NCBI RefSeq assembly: GCF_013373795.3
Contig: NZ_CP088022.1
Coordinates: forward strand, 5,456,001-5,520,000
Length of the DNA stretch: 64,000 bases
Origin: Bradyrhizobium quebecense
Lineage (GTDB): Bacteria > Pseudomonadota > Alphaproteobacteria > Rhizobiales > Xanthobacteraceae
Reading direction: 5' to 3'
This document shows positions 24,642-33,829 of the stretch, piece after piece. Numbering within the stretch: position 1 is the stretch's first letter; every line of letters begins with the position of its first letter. The notes under the pieces were generated by a model, which saw nothing but the letters and a program-made list of their open reading frames with translations, was not told where the DNA came from and ran no database searches. The translations under genes were made by a program, and so were the position numbers.

Positions 24642-27600
24642 ATGGGCCAGATGCCGCAACTCGAGGCCTACCAGCTGTCCGAGCGTTACAGCCGCGAACG
24701 CGGCCGCGTCTTCCTCACCGGCACGCAGGCGATCGTGCGCATCGCGCTCGACCAGATCAGGCGCGACCGTGCCGCCGGGCTCAACACCGCGGGCTTCATC
24801 TCCGGCTATCGCGGCTCGCCGCTCGGCGGCGTCGACCTCGAATTGTGGAAGATCGGCGAGCGGCTGAAGCAGAGCCGCATCGAATTCCTGCCCGCGGTGA
24901 ACGAGGACCTCGCCGCGACCGCCGTGCTCGGCTCGCAGCAGGTCGAGACGCAGAGGGATCGAAAGGTCGATGGCGTGTTCGGGCTGTGGTACGGCAAGGG
25001 CCCCGGCGTCGATCGCTCCGGCGATGCGCTGAAGCACGGCAATGCCTATGGCTCCTCGCCGCATGGCGGCGTGCTGGTCATCGCCGGCGACGATCATGGC
25101 TGCGTGTCATCCTCGATGCCGCATCAATCCGATGTCGCCTTCATGAGCTGGTTCATGCCGACGCTGCATCCGGCCGATGTCGGCGAATATCTCGCGTTCG
25201 GCGAATATGGCTACGCGCTCAGTCGATTTTCCGGCATGTGGGTCGGCTTCAAGGCGATCTCGGAGATCGTCGAATCCGGCGCCTCGGTCGAGCTTGCGCC
25301 GCCGCGCGCGTTCGTGCGGCCGGATTTCATCCCGCCGCCCGGCGGCCTGCATTATCGCTGGCCGGATTTGCCGGGCCCGCAGATCGAGGAGCGGCTGGAG
25401 GCGAAGAAGCACGCGGTCTACGCTTTTGCGAAAGCCAATCCGATCGACCGCCGCATCTACGACATCAAGGACGCGACCTATGGCATCGTCACCACAGGCA
25501 AGGCACATCTCGATCTGATGGAGGCGCTGCGGCTGGTCGGGCTCGACGAGGCCGCCTGCCGCCGCTTCGGCATCGACATCTACAAGGTCGGCATGGTGTG
25601 GCCGCTCGCGTTGCATGATGCGATGGAGTTCGTGAAGGGCAAGCGCGAGATCCTCGTGGTCGAGGAGAAGCGCGGCATCATCGAGAGCCAGTTCAAGGAA
25701 TACTTTTACGACTATCCCGGCTCCAAGCCGGAGCGGATGGTCGGCAAGCACGACGAAACCGGCGCGCGGCTGATCTCCTGGACCGGCGAATTGTCGCCGC
25801 TGATGCTGGCCGATGTGCTGGCGCAGCGGCTCGATCCGATGTTTCCCGAATTGCAGCTCGCCCGCCGCGTCGCCGCGCTCAGGCCCGAGCAGGACCGCAC
25901 GATCGCCGTCCCCGGCGCGACGCGCACGCCATATTTCTGCTCGGGCTGCCCGCACAACACGTCGACGAAGGTGCCCGAGGGCTCCAAGGCGCTGGCCGGC
26001 ATCGGCTGCCACTTCATGGCGAGCTGGATGGACCGCGAGACCTCGTCGCTGATCCAGATGGGCGGCGAAGGCGTCAACTGGGCGGCCTCGTCGAAATTCA
26101 CCGGCAACAGCCACGTGTTCCAGAATCTCGGCGAAGGCACTTACTATCACTCGGGCTCGATGGCGATCCGGCAGGCGATCGCCGCCAACGCCAACATCAC
26201 CTACAAGATCCTGTTCAATGACGCGGTGGCGATGACCGGCGGCCAACCGGTCGACGGCCCGGTCAGCGTGCAGGCGATCGCGCACTCTGTCCGCGCCGAG
26301 GGCGTGTCGCGGATCGCGCTGGTGTCGGATGATCCCGCGCAGTTCTCGCCAGCCGACCTGCCGGTTGGCGTCACCATCCACTCGCGCGAGGAGATGGACG
26401 CCGTACAACGCGAGCTACGCGCCATATCTGGCGTCACCGTGCTGATCTACCAGCAGACCTGCGCCACCGAGAAACGGCGGCGGCGCAAGCGCGGGACGAT
26501 CGAGGATCCCGCGCGTTTTGCTTACATCAACGACCTCGTCTGCGAGGGCTGCGGCGATTGCTCGGTGGAATCGAACTGCCTCAGCGTCGAGCCGAAGGAG
26601 ACGCCGTTCGGCCGCAAGCGCAAGATCAACCTCTCGACCTGCAACAAGGACTTTTCCTGCCTCAACGGCTTCTGCCCGAGCTTTGTGACCATCGAGGGCG
26701 GCAAGCGCCGGGCGAAGGGCGCAAGCGCGATCGATCCGCTGGCACGCGCCGCCGCGCTGCCAGTGCCGGAGCTTGCGGCCCTCGACAAGCCCTATGATCT
26801 GCTGGTGACCGGCGTCGGCGGCACCGGCGTCATCACGGTCGGCGCGCTGATCGCGATGGCCGCGCACCTGGAGGGCCGCGGCGTCTCGGTGCTCGACTTC
26901 ACCGGCTTCGCCCAGAAATTCGGCCCGGTGCTGAGCTATCTGCGGCTGGCGGCAGCACCCGAGGCGCTACAACAGGTCCGGATCGACCAGGGCGCGGCGG
27001 ACGCGCTGATCGGCTGCGACCTCGTGGTGAGCTCGTCGGCCAAGGCCTCCGGCACCTATCGCAAGGGCATGCGCGCCGCGGTCAACATCGCGGAGATGCC
27101 GACCGGCGACGTGGTGCGCTTCCGCGACGCCGACCTCGCCTCGCCGGCTCGCTTGCGCGCCATCGAGCGGGTGATCGGGTCCGGCAACCTCACCACGATC
27201 GACGCCAACGCGCTGGCCGAGCGGCTGCTCGGCGACAGCGTGTACGCCAACATCATGATGCTCGGCTTCGCCTGGCAGCAGGGCCTGGTGCCGGTGTCGC
27301 TGGACGCATTGACCCGTGCGATCGAATTGAACGACGTCGCGGTCGAGCGCAACAAGCAGGCGCTGGCCTGGGGCCGGCTCGCCTTTGCCGATTCGGAATT
27401 TTTGCCAAAGGCAGGCGGCCCTGCGGCCAATGTGCAGGAGACGCTGGAGCAGGTGATCGCGCGGCGCGCCGATTTCCTCCGGGAGTATCAGAACGAAGCC
27501 TATGCCGCGCGCTACCGCGCCACGGTCGACCGCGTCCGTCGCGCCGAGGCCGCGCTCGGCAGCCGCCGCGACGAAGGTGCGCCCCCCTCCCGCTTGCGGG

Positions 27601-28286
27601 GGAGGGTTGGGGTGGGGGTATCTCCACGAGTTCCATCGCGGAAAGAGCCCCCACCCGTAACGCATCTGGCGATGCGTTACGGCCTCCCCCGCAAGCGGGA
27701 GAGGCGAAACCGAGTCCGTGGCGAGGCCGAACTCCTCCTCACCGACGCCGTGGCCCGCTCGCTGTTCAAGCTGATGGCCTACAAGGATGAGTATGAGGTG
27801 GCGCGGCTGCACATGCAGTCCGGCTTCCTCGGGACCCTGAAGCGCGAGTTCGACGGCGACTTCACGGTGCAGTACCATCTCGCGCCGCCGCTGTTGCCGG
27901 CACGGCTGGATGCACGGGGCCGGCCACGCAAGCGCGCGTTCGGCCAGTGGATCCAGACGCCACTCCGCTTGCTGGCGCAGCTCAAGGGACTGCGCGGCAC
28001 GCCGTTCGACGTGTTCGGCTACACCGCGGAGCGCCGCGCCGAGCGCGAGCTGATCACCTGGTACGAGGCGCTGATCGAGACCATGCTCGGCAAGCTCGAC
28101 GCCGCACGCCTGCCCGATCTCGTCGCGCTGGCAAAGGCGCCAATGGAGATCCGCGGCTATGGGCCGGTGAAGGACACTGCGATCGAGAAGACCAGGGCGG
28201 AGGTGGCGCGGCTGACCGCGCTTCTCACCTCAGCCCCGTCAGATACCAACGACGGCTCAGGCCGCCGCGCCGCGCTTGGCCGGTGA
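24642..28286 (+). CDS. Indolepyruvate ferredoxin oxidoreductase-family protein (fused subunits)
   Basis: A 1214-residue fused 2-oxoacid:ferredoxin oxidoreductase that converts aryl pyruvates from amino acids to acyl-CoA, reducing ferredoxin. The order is: N-terminal pyrimidine-binding part (FISGYRGSPLGGVDLELWKI), transketolase-like C domain, TPP domain (FCSGCPHNTSTKVPEGSKAL, IGCHFMASWMDRE, MGGEGVNWA), an iron-sulfur segment with CEGCGDCSVESNC and CNKDFSCLNGFCPSF, and a gamma domain (TGVGGTGVITVGALI). The ATG at 24642 follows GGAGGGG. Residues about 981-1024 are coded by an inserted repeat, see 27582-27712, explaining a length above the usual 1150-1170. The Lrp gene is divergent. Confidence 0.93.
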   Translation: MGQMPQLEAYQLSERYSRERGRVFLTGTQAIVRIALDQIRRDRAAGLNTAGFISGYRGSPLGGVDLELWKIGERLKQSRIEFLPAVNEDLAATAVLGSQQVETQRDRKVDGVFGLWYGKGPGVDRSGDALKHGNAYGSSPHGGVLVIAGDDHGCVSSSMPHQSDVAFMSWFMPTLHPADVGEYLAFGEYGYALSRFSGMWVGFKAISEIVESGASVELAPPRAFVRPDFIPPPGGLHYRWPDLPGPQIEERLEAKKHAVYAFAKANPIDRRIYDIKDATYGIVTTGKAHLDLMEALRLVGLDEAACRRFGIDIYKVGMVWPLALHDAMEFVKGKREILVVEEKRGIIESQFKEYFYDYPGSKPERMVGKHDETGARLISWTGELSPLMLADVLAQRLDPMFPELQLARRVAALRPEQDRTIAVPGATRTPYFCSGCPHNTSTKVPEGSKALAGIGCHFMASWMDRETSSLIQMGGEGVNWAASSKFTGNSHVFQNLGEGTYYHSGSMAIRQAIAANANITYKILFNDAVAMTGGQPVDGPVSVQAIAHSVRAEGVSRIALVSDDPAQFSPADLPVGVTIHSREEMDAVQRELRAISGVTVLIYQQTCATEKRRRRKRGTIEDPARFAYINDLVCEGCGDCSVESNCLSVEPKETPFGRKRKINLSTCNKDFSCLNGFCPSFVTIEGGKRRAKGASAIDPLARAAALPVPELAALDKPYDLLVTGVGGTGVITVGALIAMAAHLEGRGVSVLDFTGFAQKFGPVLSYLRLAAAPEALQQVRIDQGAADALIGCDLVVSSSAKASGTYRKGMRAAVNIAEMPTGDVVRFRDADLASPARLRAIERVIGSGNLTTIDANALAERLLGDSVYANIMMLGFAWQQGLVPVSLDALTRAIELNDVAVERNKQALAWGRLAFADSEFLPKAGGPAANVQETLEQVIARRADFLREYQNEAYAARYRATVDRVRRAEAALGSRRDEGAPPSRLRGRVGVGVSPRVPSRKEPPPVTHLAMRYGLPRKRERRNRVRGEAELLLTDAVARSLFKLMAYKDEYEVARLHMQSGFLGTLKREFDGDFTVQYHLAPPLLPARLDARGRPRKRAFGQWIQTPLRLLAQLKGLRGTPFDVFGYTAERRAERELITWYEALIETMLGKLDAARLPDLVALAKAPMEIRGYGPVKDTAIEKTRAEVARLTALLTSAPSDTNDGSGRRAALGR
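27582..27712. repeat. Palindromic repeat inserted in frame within the oxidoreductase gene
   Basis: CCCCTCCCGCTTGCGGGGGAGG (positions 27584-27605) is matched by an inverted arm at 27683-27704, and an inner palindrome GTAACGCAT/ATGCGTTAC lies at about 27657-27680. It is the same family as the intergenic copies at 21558 and 33589. The host frame stays open and the unit codes for a basic, proline-rich piece (PPSRLRGRVGVGV to LPRKRERRNR) with no similarity to the enzyme. Confidence 0.85.
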
Positions 28287-29747
28287 GATCAAGCCGACCA
28301 CGACGGTCGCGATCACCGCCACCACGATGTTCAGCAAGAGCGCGCCGAGACCGACATAGAAGGTGTAGCTGGAATCGCCAAGCGAGATGCTGGCGAGCGG
28401 CTTCAAGCCGTTGCTCCACGCCGTGTAGGTGCCCCAGCCGATGCCGACCGCCCAGCCGAGCAACAGCGCTTCGGCGCGGAACCAGACGGTGAACAGGCCG
28501 AACACCAGCGCCGGCAGCGTCTGCACGATCCAGAGGCCGCCGAGGAGTTGCAGGTCGAGCGCATATTGCGTCGGCAGGAACAGGATGAAGGCGAGCGCGC
28601 CGACCTTCACCACCAGCGACGTGATTTTCGCCACCGACGCCTCACCGGCATGCGAGATGTCCGGATTGACATAGGACTTCCAGACATTGCGGGTGAACAG
28701 ATTGGCGGCGCCGATGCTCATCACCGCGGCCGGCACCAGCGCGCCGATCGCGATCGCCGCGAATGCGAAGCCCGCGAACCATTCCGGGAACAAGGTCCTG
28801 AACAGCATCGGCACCACGTCGTTCGGCGACGTCACCTTGATGCCGGCGGCATAGGCCATGTAGCCGAGCAACGCGATCAGGCCGAGCAAGAGCGTATAGG
28901 CCGGCAGCAGGATCGCGTTCTTGCGGATCGTATCCGCCGACTTCGAGGCGAAGATGCCGGTCAGCGTGTGCGGATACATGAAGGCGGCGAGCGCCGAGCC
29001 GAGCGCCAGCGTCGCATAGGGCAGATACTGAGCGGGCTTCAGCGTCAGTCCGGTGGCGCCGCCCTTCGCCGTGAAGGCATCGTTGGCCGCCGAGAACACC
29101 GCGCCATAGCCACCGAGCTTCGAGGGCACCACGACCACGGCCGTCAGCACCACGATGTAGATCATGATGTCCTTGACGAAGGCGATCAGCGCCGGCGCGC
29201 GCAGGCCGGAGCTATAGGTATAGAGCGCGAGGATCACGAAGGCGGCGATGATTGGCAGTTCGCCGGTCAAGCCCATCGCCTTGATCACGACCTCCATGCC
29301 GATCAGCTGCAACGCGATATAGGGCATGGTCGCGACCAGGCCAGTCAGCGCCACCGCGAGCTCGAGACTGCGCGAGCCATAGGCGCCATGGACGACATCC
29401 GCAGCGGTGACGTAGCCGTTGGCGTGCGCCTTCTTCCACAGTACCGGCATCACGGCGAATACGAAGGGATAGACGATGATGGTGTAGGGCAGCGCGAAGA
29501 AGCCGTAAGCGCCGACCGCATAGACCAGCGCCGGCACCGCGATCACGGTGTAGGCGGTATAGAAATCGCCGCCGACCAGGAACCAGGTGATCCAGGTGCC
29601 GAACTGACGGCCGCCGAGACCCCATTCGTCGAGATGCTCGCTGACCGGGCCGGACTTCCAGCGCGCGGCGAAGAAGCCCATCACGGTGACGAGGGCGAAG
29701 AAGAAGATGAAGACGGAAAGCGCAACCCAGGCGATATGATCGGTCAT
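28257..29747 (-). CDS. Sodium:solute symporter (MctP-like monocarboxylate transporter)
   Basis: A 496-residue membrane protein of the SSF family with about 13 spans. Marks are GLGGRQFGTWITWFLVGGDF (the SSF start after span 1), YPFVFAVMPVLWKKAHANGY, TAADVVHGAYGSRSLELAVA, and GALVPAAVMSIGAANLFTRN. It resembles the MctP/ActP group that imports acetate, lactate, pyruvate or alanine. A small DUF3311 gene lies 10 bp upstream, the normal partner of this subgroup. Its last 30 bases overlap the end of the convergent oxidoreductase gene. Confidence 0.9.
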   Translation of the reverse strand: MTDHIAWVALSVFIFFFALVTVMGFFAARWKSGPVSEHLDEWGLGGRQFGTWITWFLVGGDFYTAYTVIAVPALVYAVGAYGFFALPYTIIVYPFVFAVMPVLWKKAHANGYVTAADVVHGAYGSRSLELAVALTGLVATMPYIALQLIGMEVVIKAMGLTGELPIIAAFVILALYTYSSGLRAPALIAFVKDIMIYIVVLTAVVVVPSKLGGYGAVFSAANDAFTAKGGATGLTLKPAQYLPYATLALGSALAAFMYPHTLTGIFASKSADTIRKNAILLPAYTLLLGLIALLGYMAYAAGIKVTSPNDVVPMLFRTLFPEWFAGFAFAAIAIGALVPAAVMSIGAANLFTRNVWKSYVNPDISHAGEASVAKITSLVVKVGALAFILFLPTQYALDLQLLGGLWIVQTLPALVFGLFTVWFRAEALLLGWAVGIGWGTYTAWSNGLKPLASISLGDSSYTFYVGLGALLLNIVVAVIATVVVGLISPAKRGAAA

Positions 29748-29757
29748 TGCTCTCCCC

Positions 29758-29943
29758 TCACCGCTGCTCGTCGGCGTCGGGCCGGCGGCTGCGATAGACC
29801 AGCCAGATCAGCAGCGAGGAGATCGGCACCCAGGCGAGCTGGTACCAGTAGAAGAAAGGAAAGCCGAACAGCGAAGGCTCGGCGAAATTGTAGAACGGCA
29901 CCCACAGCAAGCCGATGAACGGCAGCAGCAACAGAATCCACAT
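29758..29943 (-). CDS. DUF3311 small membrane protein (symporter partner)
   Basis: A 61-residue protein (start ATG 29943; a GTG at 29973 is possible) with two hydrophobic spans: WILLLLPFIGLLWVPFYN and FFYWYQLAWVPISSLLIWLV, and a charged tail RSRRPDADEQR. This is the DUF3311 pattern; such proteins are coded directly before SSF-type symporters and are thought to be an accessory subunit. Co-transcribed with the symporter at 28257. Confidence 0.88.
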   Translation of the reverse strand: MWILLLLPFIGLLWVPFYNFAEPSLFGFPFFYWYQLAWVPISSLLIWLVYRSRRPDADEQR

Positions 29944-30088
29944 GGCCCACTCCCAGCCCAAGGCCTGACCCACCGGCGGGGTTGCCGGCGTCCCGTCATC
30001 AACGACCCAGGAACTCGTTTGTTGCGTCTAGAATCACGGTTGCGGCATGGCGATGCAAAAAGATGTGATCGCCGTGCGCCGCGGCGTC

Positions 30089-31062
30089 CTATTCGGCCTT
30101 GATGCCGGCATCCTGGATCACCCGGCGCCAGCGCGCCTTCTCTCCGGCAAAGTAGCGGTCGAGCTCGGCCGGAGGCTGTGCCACCATCACGAGACCCTCA
30201 TTGACGCCGAGCTTCTTGAAGGCCTCCGCCTGCACGGCCTTGGCGGCCGATTTGTTGAGGCGGTCGATGATCTCGGCCGGCGTGTTCGCAGGCGCGTAAA
30301 GGCCGTACCAGGATTCGGCGACACAGCCGGACACACCGGCTTTTCCGACACCGTCGGCAATTGCGGCAACGCGGGCGAGCGTTCCGCAGAGGTCACCGCG
30401 ATGGCACGCAGCTGCCCGGCTTCGACCAGCGATGCGCAGCTTGCCACCGTCGTGAACATCACCTGGATCTGGCCGCCCAAGAGGTCGGTGATCGCGGGTG
30501 CCGCGCCCTTGTAGGGCACGGTGGTCAGAATGACGCCCGCCATGTGCTTGAACAACTCGCCGGCGAGATGCGCCGAGGTGCCGGTGCCATAGGTCCCGTA
30601 GGACAGTTTTTCCGGATCGGCCTTCGCCGCCGCGATCAGATCGGCGATCGACTTGATCGGCGAAGCAGGATTGACCACGACGACGTTGAACGAGCGCGCC
30701 ACCAGCGCCACCGCCGCGAAGTCCTTTTGCGCATCGTAGGGCAGCTTGCTGTAGAGGCTCGGATTGACCGCGTTGGCGAACGTCGCCATCAGCAGCGTGT
30801 AGCCGTCGGCCGGGCTGGCGGCGACGCTTTGCGTGCCGATGATGGTGCCCGCCCCCGGCTTGTTCTCGACGATGACGGTGACGCCGAGATCCTTCTGCAT
30901 CTCCTGCGCCAGCGTGCGCGCCACGACATCGGTGCCGCCACCCGGCGCGAACGGCACCACGATTTTCACGATATAGTCGGGATAGGCGGCGTACGCCGGC
31001 GCCTGCAGCAGCACATTTGCTGCGATCGCGAACAGGATGGAGGTCAGAACGCGAAGCGGCAT
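30089..31062 (-). pseudogene. Bug-family (tripartite tricarboxylate) substrate-binding protein, frameshifted
   Basis: From the ATG at 31062 a signal peptide (PLRVLTSILFAIAANVLLQA) leads into a Bug protein: YPDYIVKIVVPFAPGGGTDV, VENKPGAGTIIGTQSVAASP, DGYTLLMATFANAVNPSLYS, LPYDAQKDFAAVALVA, LSYGTYGTGTSAHLAGELF and VTSAERSPALPQLPTVSE. At about 30341-30344, a run of four T on the plus strand, the frame is lost; the expected end (AGVSGCVAESWYGLYAPANT to VIQDAGIKAE) continues in another frame to 30089. One missing base would cause this. Either a recent pseudogene or a homopolymer sequencing error. Bug proteins bind organic acids in the periplasm. Confidence 0.85.
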
Positions 31063-31161
31063 GGCAGGCCCCGGCAGATGAGGCAACCTTCATACACGCC
31101 CACGCCATGCAAGGGATGCCGGGTGGTCATGACGCGGCAAGGAGCGCCATGCTGCCAGCCC

Positions 31162-31263
31162 CGTCATCCTGAGGAGCGCGTAGCGCGTCTCGAAGGATGC
31201 ACGGCCCGTTCTCTGGCCGATTCATCCTTCGAGGCTCGCTCCGCTCGCGCCTCAGGATGACGG
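31162..31263. repeat. Palindromic repeat (GTCATCCTGAGGAGC family), copy 1
   Basis: The arms CGTCATCCTGAGGAGCGCG and CGCGCCTCAGGATGACGG enclose inner arms TCTCGAAGGATG and CATCCTTCGAGG. Further copies lie at 37201-37305, 48979-49110 and 58532-58637, always between genes. The shared structure with diverged loops is that of a mobile or spreading palindromic unit. Confidence 0.85.
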
Positions 31264-31289
31264 AGATAGAGTGCTGCGCACACCGTCCC

Positions 31290-32201
31290 TCACGAATACG
31301 GATTGATCAGCTTCTGCTGCTCGGTCGCGTGATGCACCAGGAGATCGATGAAGACGCGCACCTTCGCCGAGAGGTGATGGCGGTGCGGGTAGATCGCGTT
31401 CATGGTGAGCTCGACCGGCCGATATTCGGGCAGCAGCCGAACCAGCTTCCCCGATTCGAGTTCGTCCCGGACCAGGAAGCCCGCCGCGAGGAACACGCCG
31501 ACGCCGGCGAGCGCCGCGAGTTTCAGCGTCTCGCCGCTGTTGGAGACGAGATTGCCCGCCACTTTCACCGCTGCCGGCGCGCCCTTGCGGTCGACGAAGT
31601 GCCACTCGTCCCCGAAAGGGTAGTTGACGTGGCGAACGCAGTTGAGGGCCACGAGGTCATCGAGCCGCTCCGGCTTGCCGTGCGCCTCGACGTAGTCGTG
31701 CGAGCAGCACAGCACGTGCCGCCAGGTGGCGATGCGACGCACGATCAGCGCGGAATCGCGCGGCTGGATCATCTGCACGGCGAGATCGAAATTCTCGTCG
31801 AGCAGGTCGGCCGAGCGTTCACCGATCATCAGATCAATCTTGACCTCGGGATAGGTCGCGAGGAACTCGGTCACCGTCGACGACAGGAACTGGACCAGAT
31901 GGGTGTTGGTGAAGATCCGCAGCGTGCCGCGCGGCACCGATTGCTGCGCGCCGGCCACCTCATCGGCCTGCTCGATGTCGGCGAGGATCTGGACGCAACG
32001 CTCGTAATAGGCCTGGCCGACCTCGGTGAGGCTGACCTTGCGCGTGGTGCGGTTGAGCAGCCGGGCACCGAGCCGGTCTTCCAGCGACTGGACGTGGTTG
32101 CTCACCATGGTTGTGGACATGTTGAGCTTGCGGCCGGCGGCGGAAAAGCCGCCGGAATCGACGACCCGGACGAAGGCGGTCAAACTGGTCAGGCGATCCA
32201 T
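31290..32201 (-). CDS. LysR-family transcriptional regulator of the adjacent efflux genes
   Basis: A 303-residue LysR protein: helix-turn-helix at residues about 5-62 (LTAFVRVVDSGGFSAAGRKL, MSTTMVSNHVQSLEDRLGAR, LLNRTTRKVSLTEVG), then the effector domain (GTLRIFTNTHLVQFLSSTVT, DENFDLAVQMIQPRDSALIV, GETLKLAALAGVGVFLAAGF). It is divergent from an EmrA-like gene at 32344. A 48-bp site with ATTATC half-sites starts 15 bp upstream of its ATG and is repeated before the MFS gene at 33926, so it probably controls itself and both pump genes. Confidence 0.93.
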   Translation of the reverse strand: MDRLTSLTAFVRVVDSGGFSAAGRKLNMSTTMVSNHVQSLEDRLGARLLNRTTRKVSLTEVGQAYYERCVQILADIEQADEVAGAQQSVPRGTLRIFTNTHLVQFLSSTVTEFLATYPEVKIDLMIGERSADLLDENFDLAVQMIQPRDSALIVRRIATWRHVLCCSHDYVEAHGKPERLDDLVALNCVRHVNYPFGDEWHFVDRKGAPAAVKVAGNLVSNSGETLKLAALAGVGVFLAAGFLVRDELESGKLVRLLPEYRPVELTMNAIYPHRHHLSAKVRVFIDLLVHHATEQQKLINPYS

Positions 32202-32215
32202 GTAACAAGGTCCGG

Positions 32216-32263
32216 ATTATCAGCGCTGGCTTGATAATGCTTCCAGTTTTATCGGGATTATCA
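32216..32263. promoter_or_regulatory. Operator-like site, copy 1 (upstream of EmrA-like gene)
   Basis: The site holds ATTATCA (32216), TGATAAT (ending 32238) and GATTATCA (ending 32263): ATTATCA and TGATAAT form a perfect 7-bp inverted repeat with a 9-base spacer, and GATAAT/ATTATC form a second inverted pair 18 bases apart. A second copy with identical spacing lies at 33830-33877; about three quarters of the positions agree. LysR proteins bind multi-site operators of this size next to their own gene. Confidence 0.65.
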
Positions 32264-32343
32264 CAGCGGGGAGGACATTGCATCTAAGGGGCGTATCCGG
32301 CGCCCTTTCTGGAAGGACGCGAATGTTCGGCCAGGAGACAATC

Positions 32344-33492
32344 ATGTCGACCACGACCTATATCCCTGAAGAATCTGCCAAAATCGGCCTGCGTCCGTCA
32401 CGGCGGACGGTCAAGCGGGTGGCGCTTGGGCTTGCCGCCCTGCTCGGCATCGCCGTGGCCAGCGACCTTGGCTACGACTACTTCACCATCGGCCGCTATC
32501 TCGAATCCACCGACGACGCCTATGTGAAGGCGGACTCCACGATCATCGCCCCGAAAGTCTCGGGCTACATCGCCCGCGTGCTGGTGACCGACAACCAGCC
32601 GGTGAAGGCCGGCCAGCTGCTGGCCGAGATCGACGACCGCGATTACCGCACGGCGCTTGGTCAGGCCAAGGCTGACGTCGACGCCGCCGACGCCTCGGTG
32701 CGCAACCTCGACGCCCAGCTCGAGCTGCAGCAGCCGATCATCGACCAAAGCACCGCCGATGTCGAAGCCGCCGAAGCCAATCTGAAATTCGCCCAGGAAG
32801 AGCAGAGCCGCTACGACGGCCTGATGAAGTCCGGCTCCGGCACCATCCAACGCGCGCAGCAGACCGACGCGGCGCTGCGCAGCAATACCGCGCAGTTGCA
32901 GCACGCCAAGTCGGCACTGTCGGCGGCGCAGCGCAAGGTCGATGTGCTGACCACGCAGCGCGCCCAGGCTGTCGCGCAGGCCGACCGCGCCCGCGCGGTC
33001 GAGCAGCAGGCCGAACTGAACCTGTCCTACGCACGGATCACCGCGCCGGTCGACGGCACCGTCGGCGCCCGCACGCTCCGCGTCGGCCAATATGTGCAGG
33101 CCGGCACCCAGCTGATGGCGGTGGTGCCGCTCGATGCGGTCTATGTGGTCGCCAATTTCAAGGAGACCCAGCTGACCCATGTGCGCAACGGCCAGCCGGT
33201 CGAGCTCACCGTCGACAGCTTTCACGGCACCACGCTGAAGGGCCATGTCGACAGCCTGTCGCCTGCCAGCGGCCTCGAATTCGCGCTGCTGCCGCCCGAC
33301 AACGCAACCGGCAACTTCACCAAGATCGTGCAGCGCGTGCCGGTCAAGATCGTGCTCGACGATCACAGCCTCACCGGCCTGCTGCGGCCGGGCATGTCGG
33401 CGATCCCGACCGTCAACACCAAGGCAACCGTGCTGGCCGAGCGCGAGGAGAAGCGGCGCGTGGCGTCGGCGACGCCGGCGAGCGGCGGCTAG
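32344..33492 (+). CDS. HlyD/EmrA-type membrane fusion protein
   Basis: A 382-residue periplasmic adaptor anchored by one N-terminal span (RVALGLAALLGIAVASDLGY). The biotinyl-lipoyl-like part contains STDDAYVKADSTIIAPKVSG and NQPVKAGQLLAEIDDRDYRT, a long coiled-coil hairpin follows (DASVRNLDAQLELQQPIIDQ to AQADRARAVEQQAELNLSYA), then ITAPVDGTVGARTLRVGQYV and the beta-barrel (VYVVANFKETQLTHVRNGQP). This is the EmrA pattern, working with a DHA2 MFS pump. The ATG at 32344 follows CAGGAGA. The MFS gene is 433 bp downstream, past a terminator and a repeat. Confidence 0.92.
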   Translation: MSTTTYIPEESAKIGLRPSRRTVKRVALGLAALLGIAVASDLGYDYFTIGRYLESTDDAYVKADSTIIAPKVSGYIARVLVTDNQPVKAGQLLAEIDDRDYRTALGQAKADVDAADASVRNLDAQLELQQPIIDQSTADVEAAEANLKFAQEEQSRYDGLMKSGSGTIQRAQQTDAALRSNTAQLQHAKSALSAAQRKVDVLTTQRAQAVAQADRARAVEQQAELNLSYARITAPVDGTVGARTLRVGQYVQAGTQLMAVVPLDAVYVVANFKETQLTHVRNGQPVELTVDSFHGTTLKGHVDSLSPASGLEFALLPPDNATGNFTKIVQRVPVKIVLDDHSLTGLLRPGMSAIPTVNTKATVLAEREEKRRVASATPASGG

Positions 33493-33518
33493 CGTTCGAA
33501 CGTTCTTTGACTGATTTG

Positions 33519-33550
33519 ACGCGATCGGCCGTAAGGGTCGATCGCGTTTT
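33519..33550 (+). terminator. Intrinsic terminator after the EmrA-like gene
   Basis: A perfect 9-bp stem, ACGCGATCG (33519-33527) and CGATCGCGT (33539-33547), is followed by TTT, 27 bp after the stop codon. This should end the adaptor transcript and implies that the MFS gene downstream uses its own promoter. Confidence 0.7.
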
Positions 33551-33588
33551 GCTGTGACCTTCTTCGTTCCGCGCACGCCGGTGGAAGG

Positions 33589-33771
33589 GCTCCCTCCCCC
33601 CTTGCGGGGGAGGGTTGGGGAGAGGGGTGCCGCTTGCGCTGACATCGGACGGATCGCGATTCGCACTTGCGGCAAGTGACACGTCGGCAGGATTGAAGCA
33701 GTTCGGGCAATTGACGTCAGCGCCCGGGGCCACCCCTCTCCCCACCCTCTCCCGCAAGGGGAGAGGGAGCC
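33589..33771. repeat. Palindromic repeat (CCCTCCC/GCGGGGGAG family), copy 3
   Basis: Outer arms GCTCCCTCCCCCCTTGCGGG and, at the far end, CTCTCCCGCAAGGGGAGAGG, with inner arms GGGGAGAGGGGTG and CACCCCTCTCCCC. It fills most of the 433-bp gap between the adaptor and pump genes, between the terminator (33519) and the second operator copy (33830). Confidence 0.8.
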
Positions 33772-33829
33772 TGAGAGAAGTGCTCACCTCACTCGTCGAC
33801 ACCACGGGGCCGCAGTGGCAGCGGTGTCG

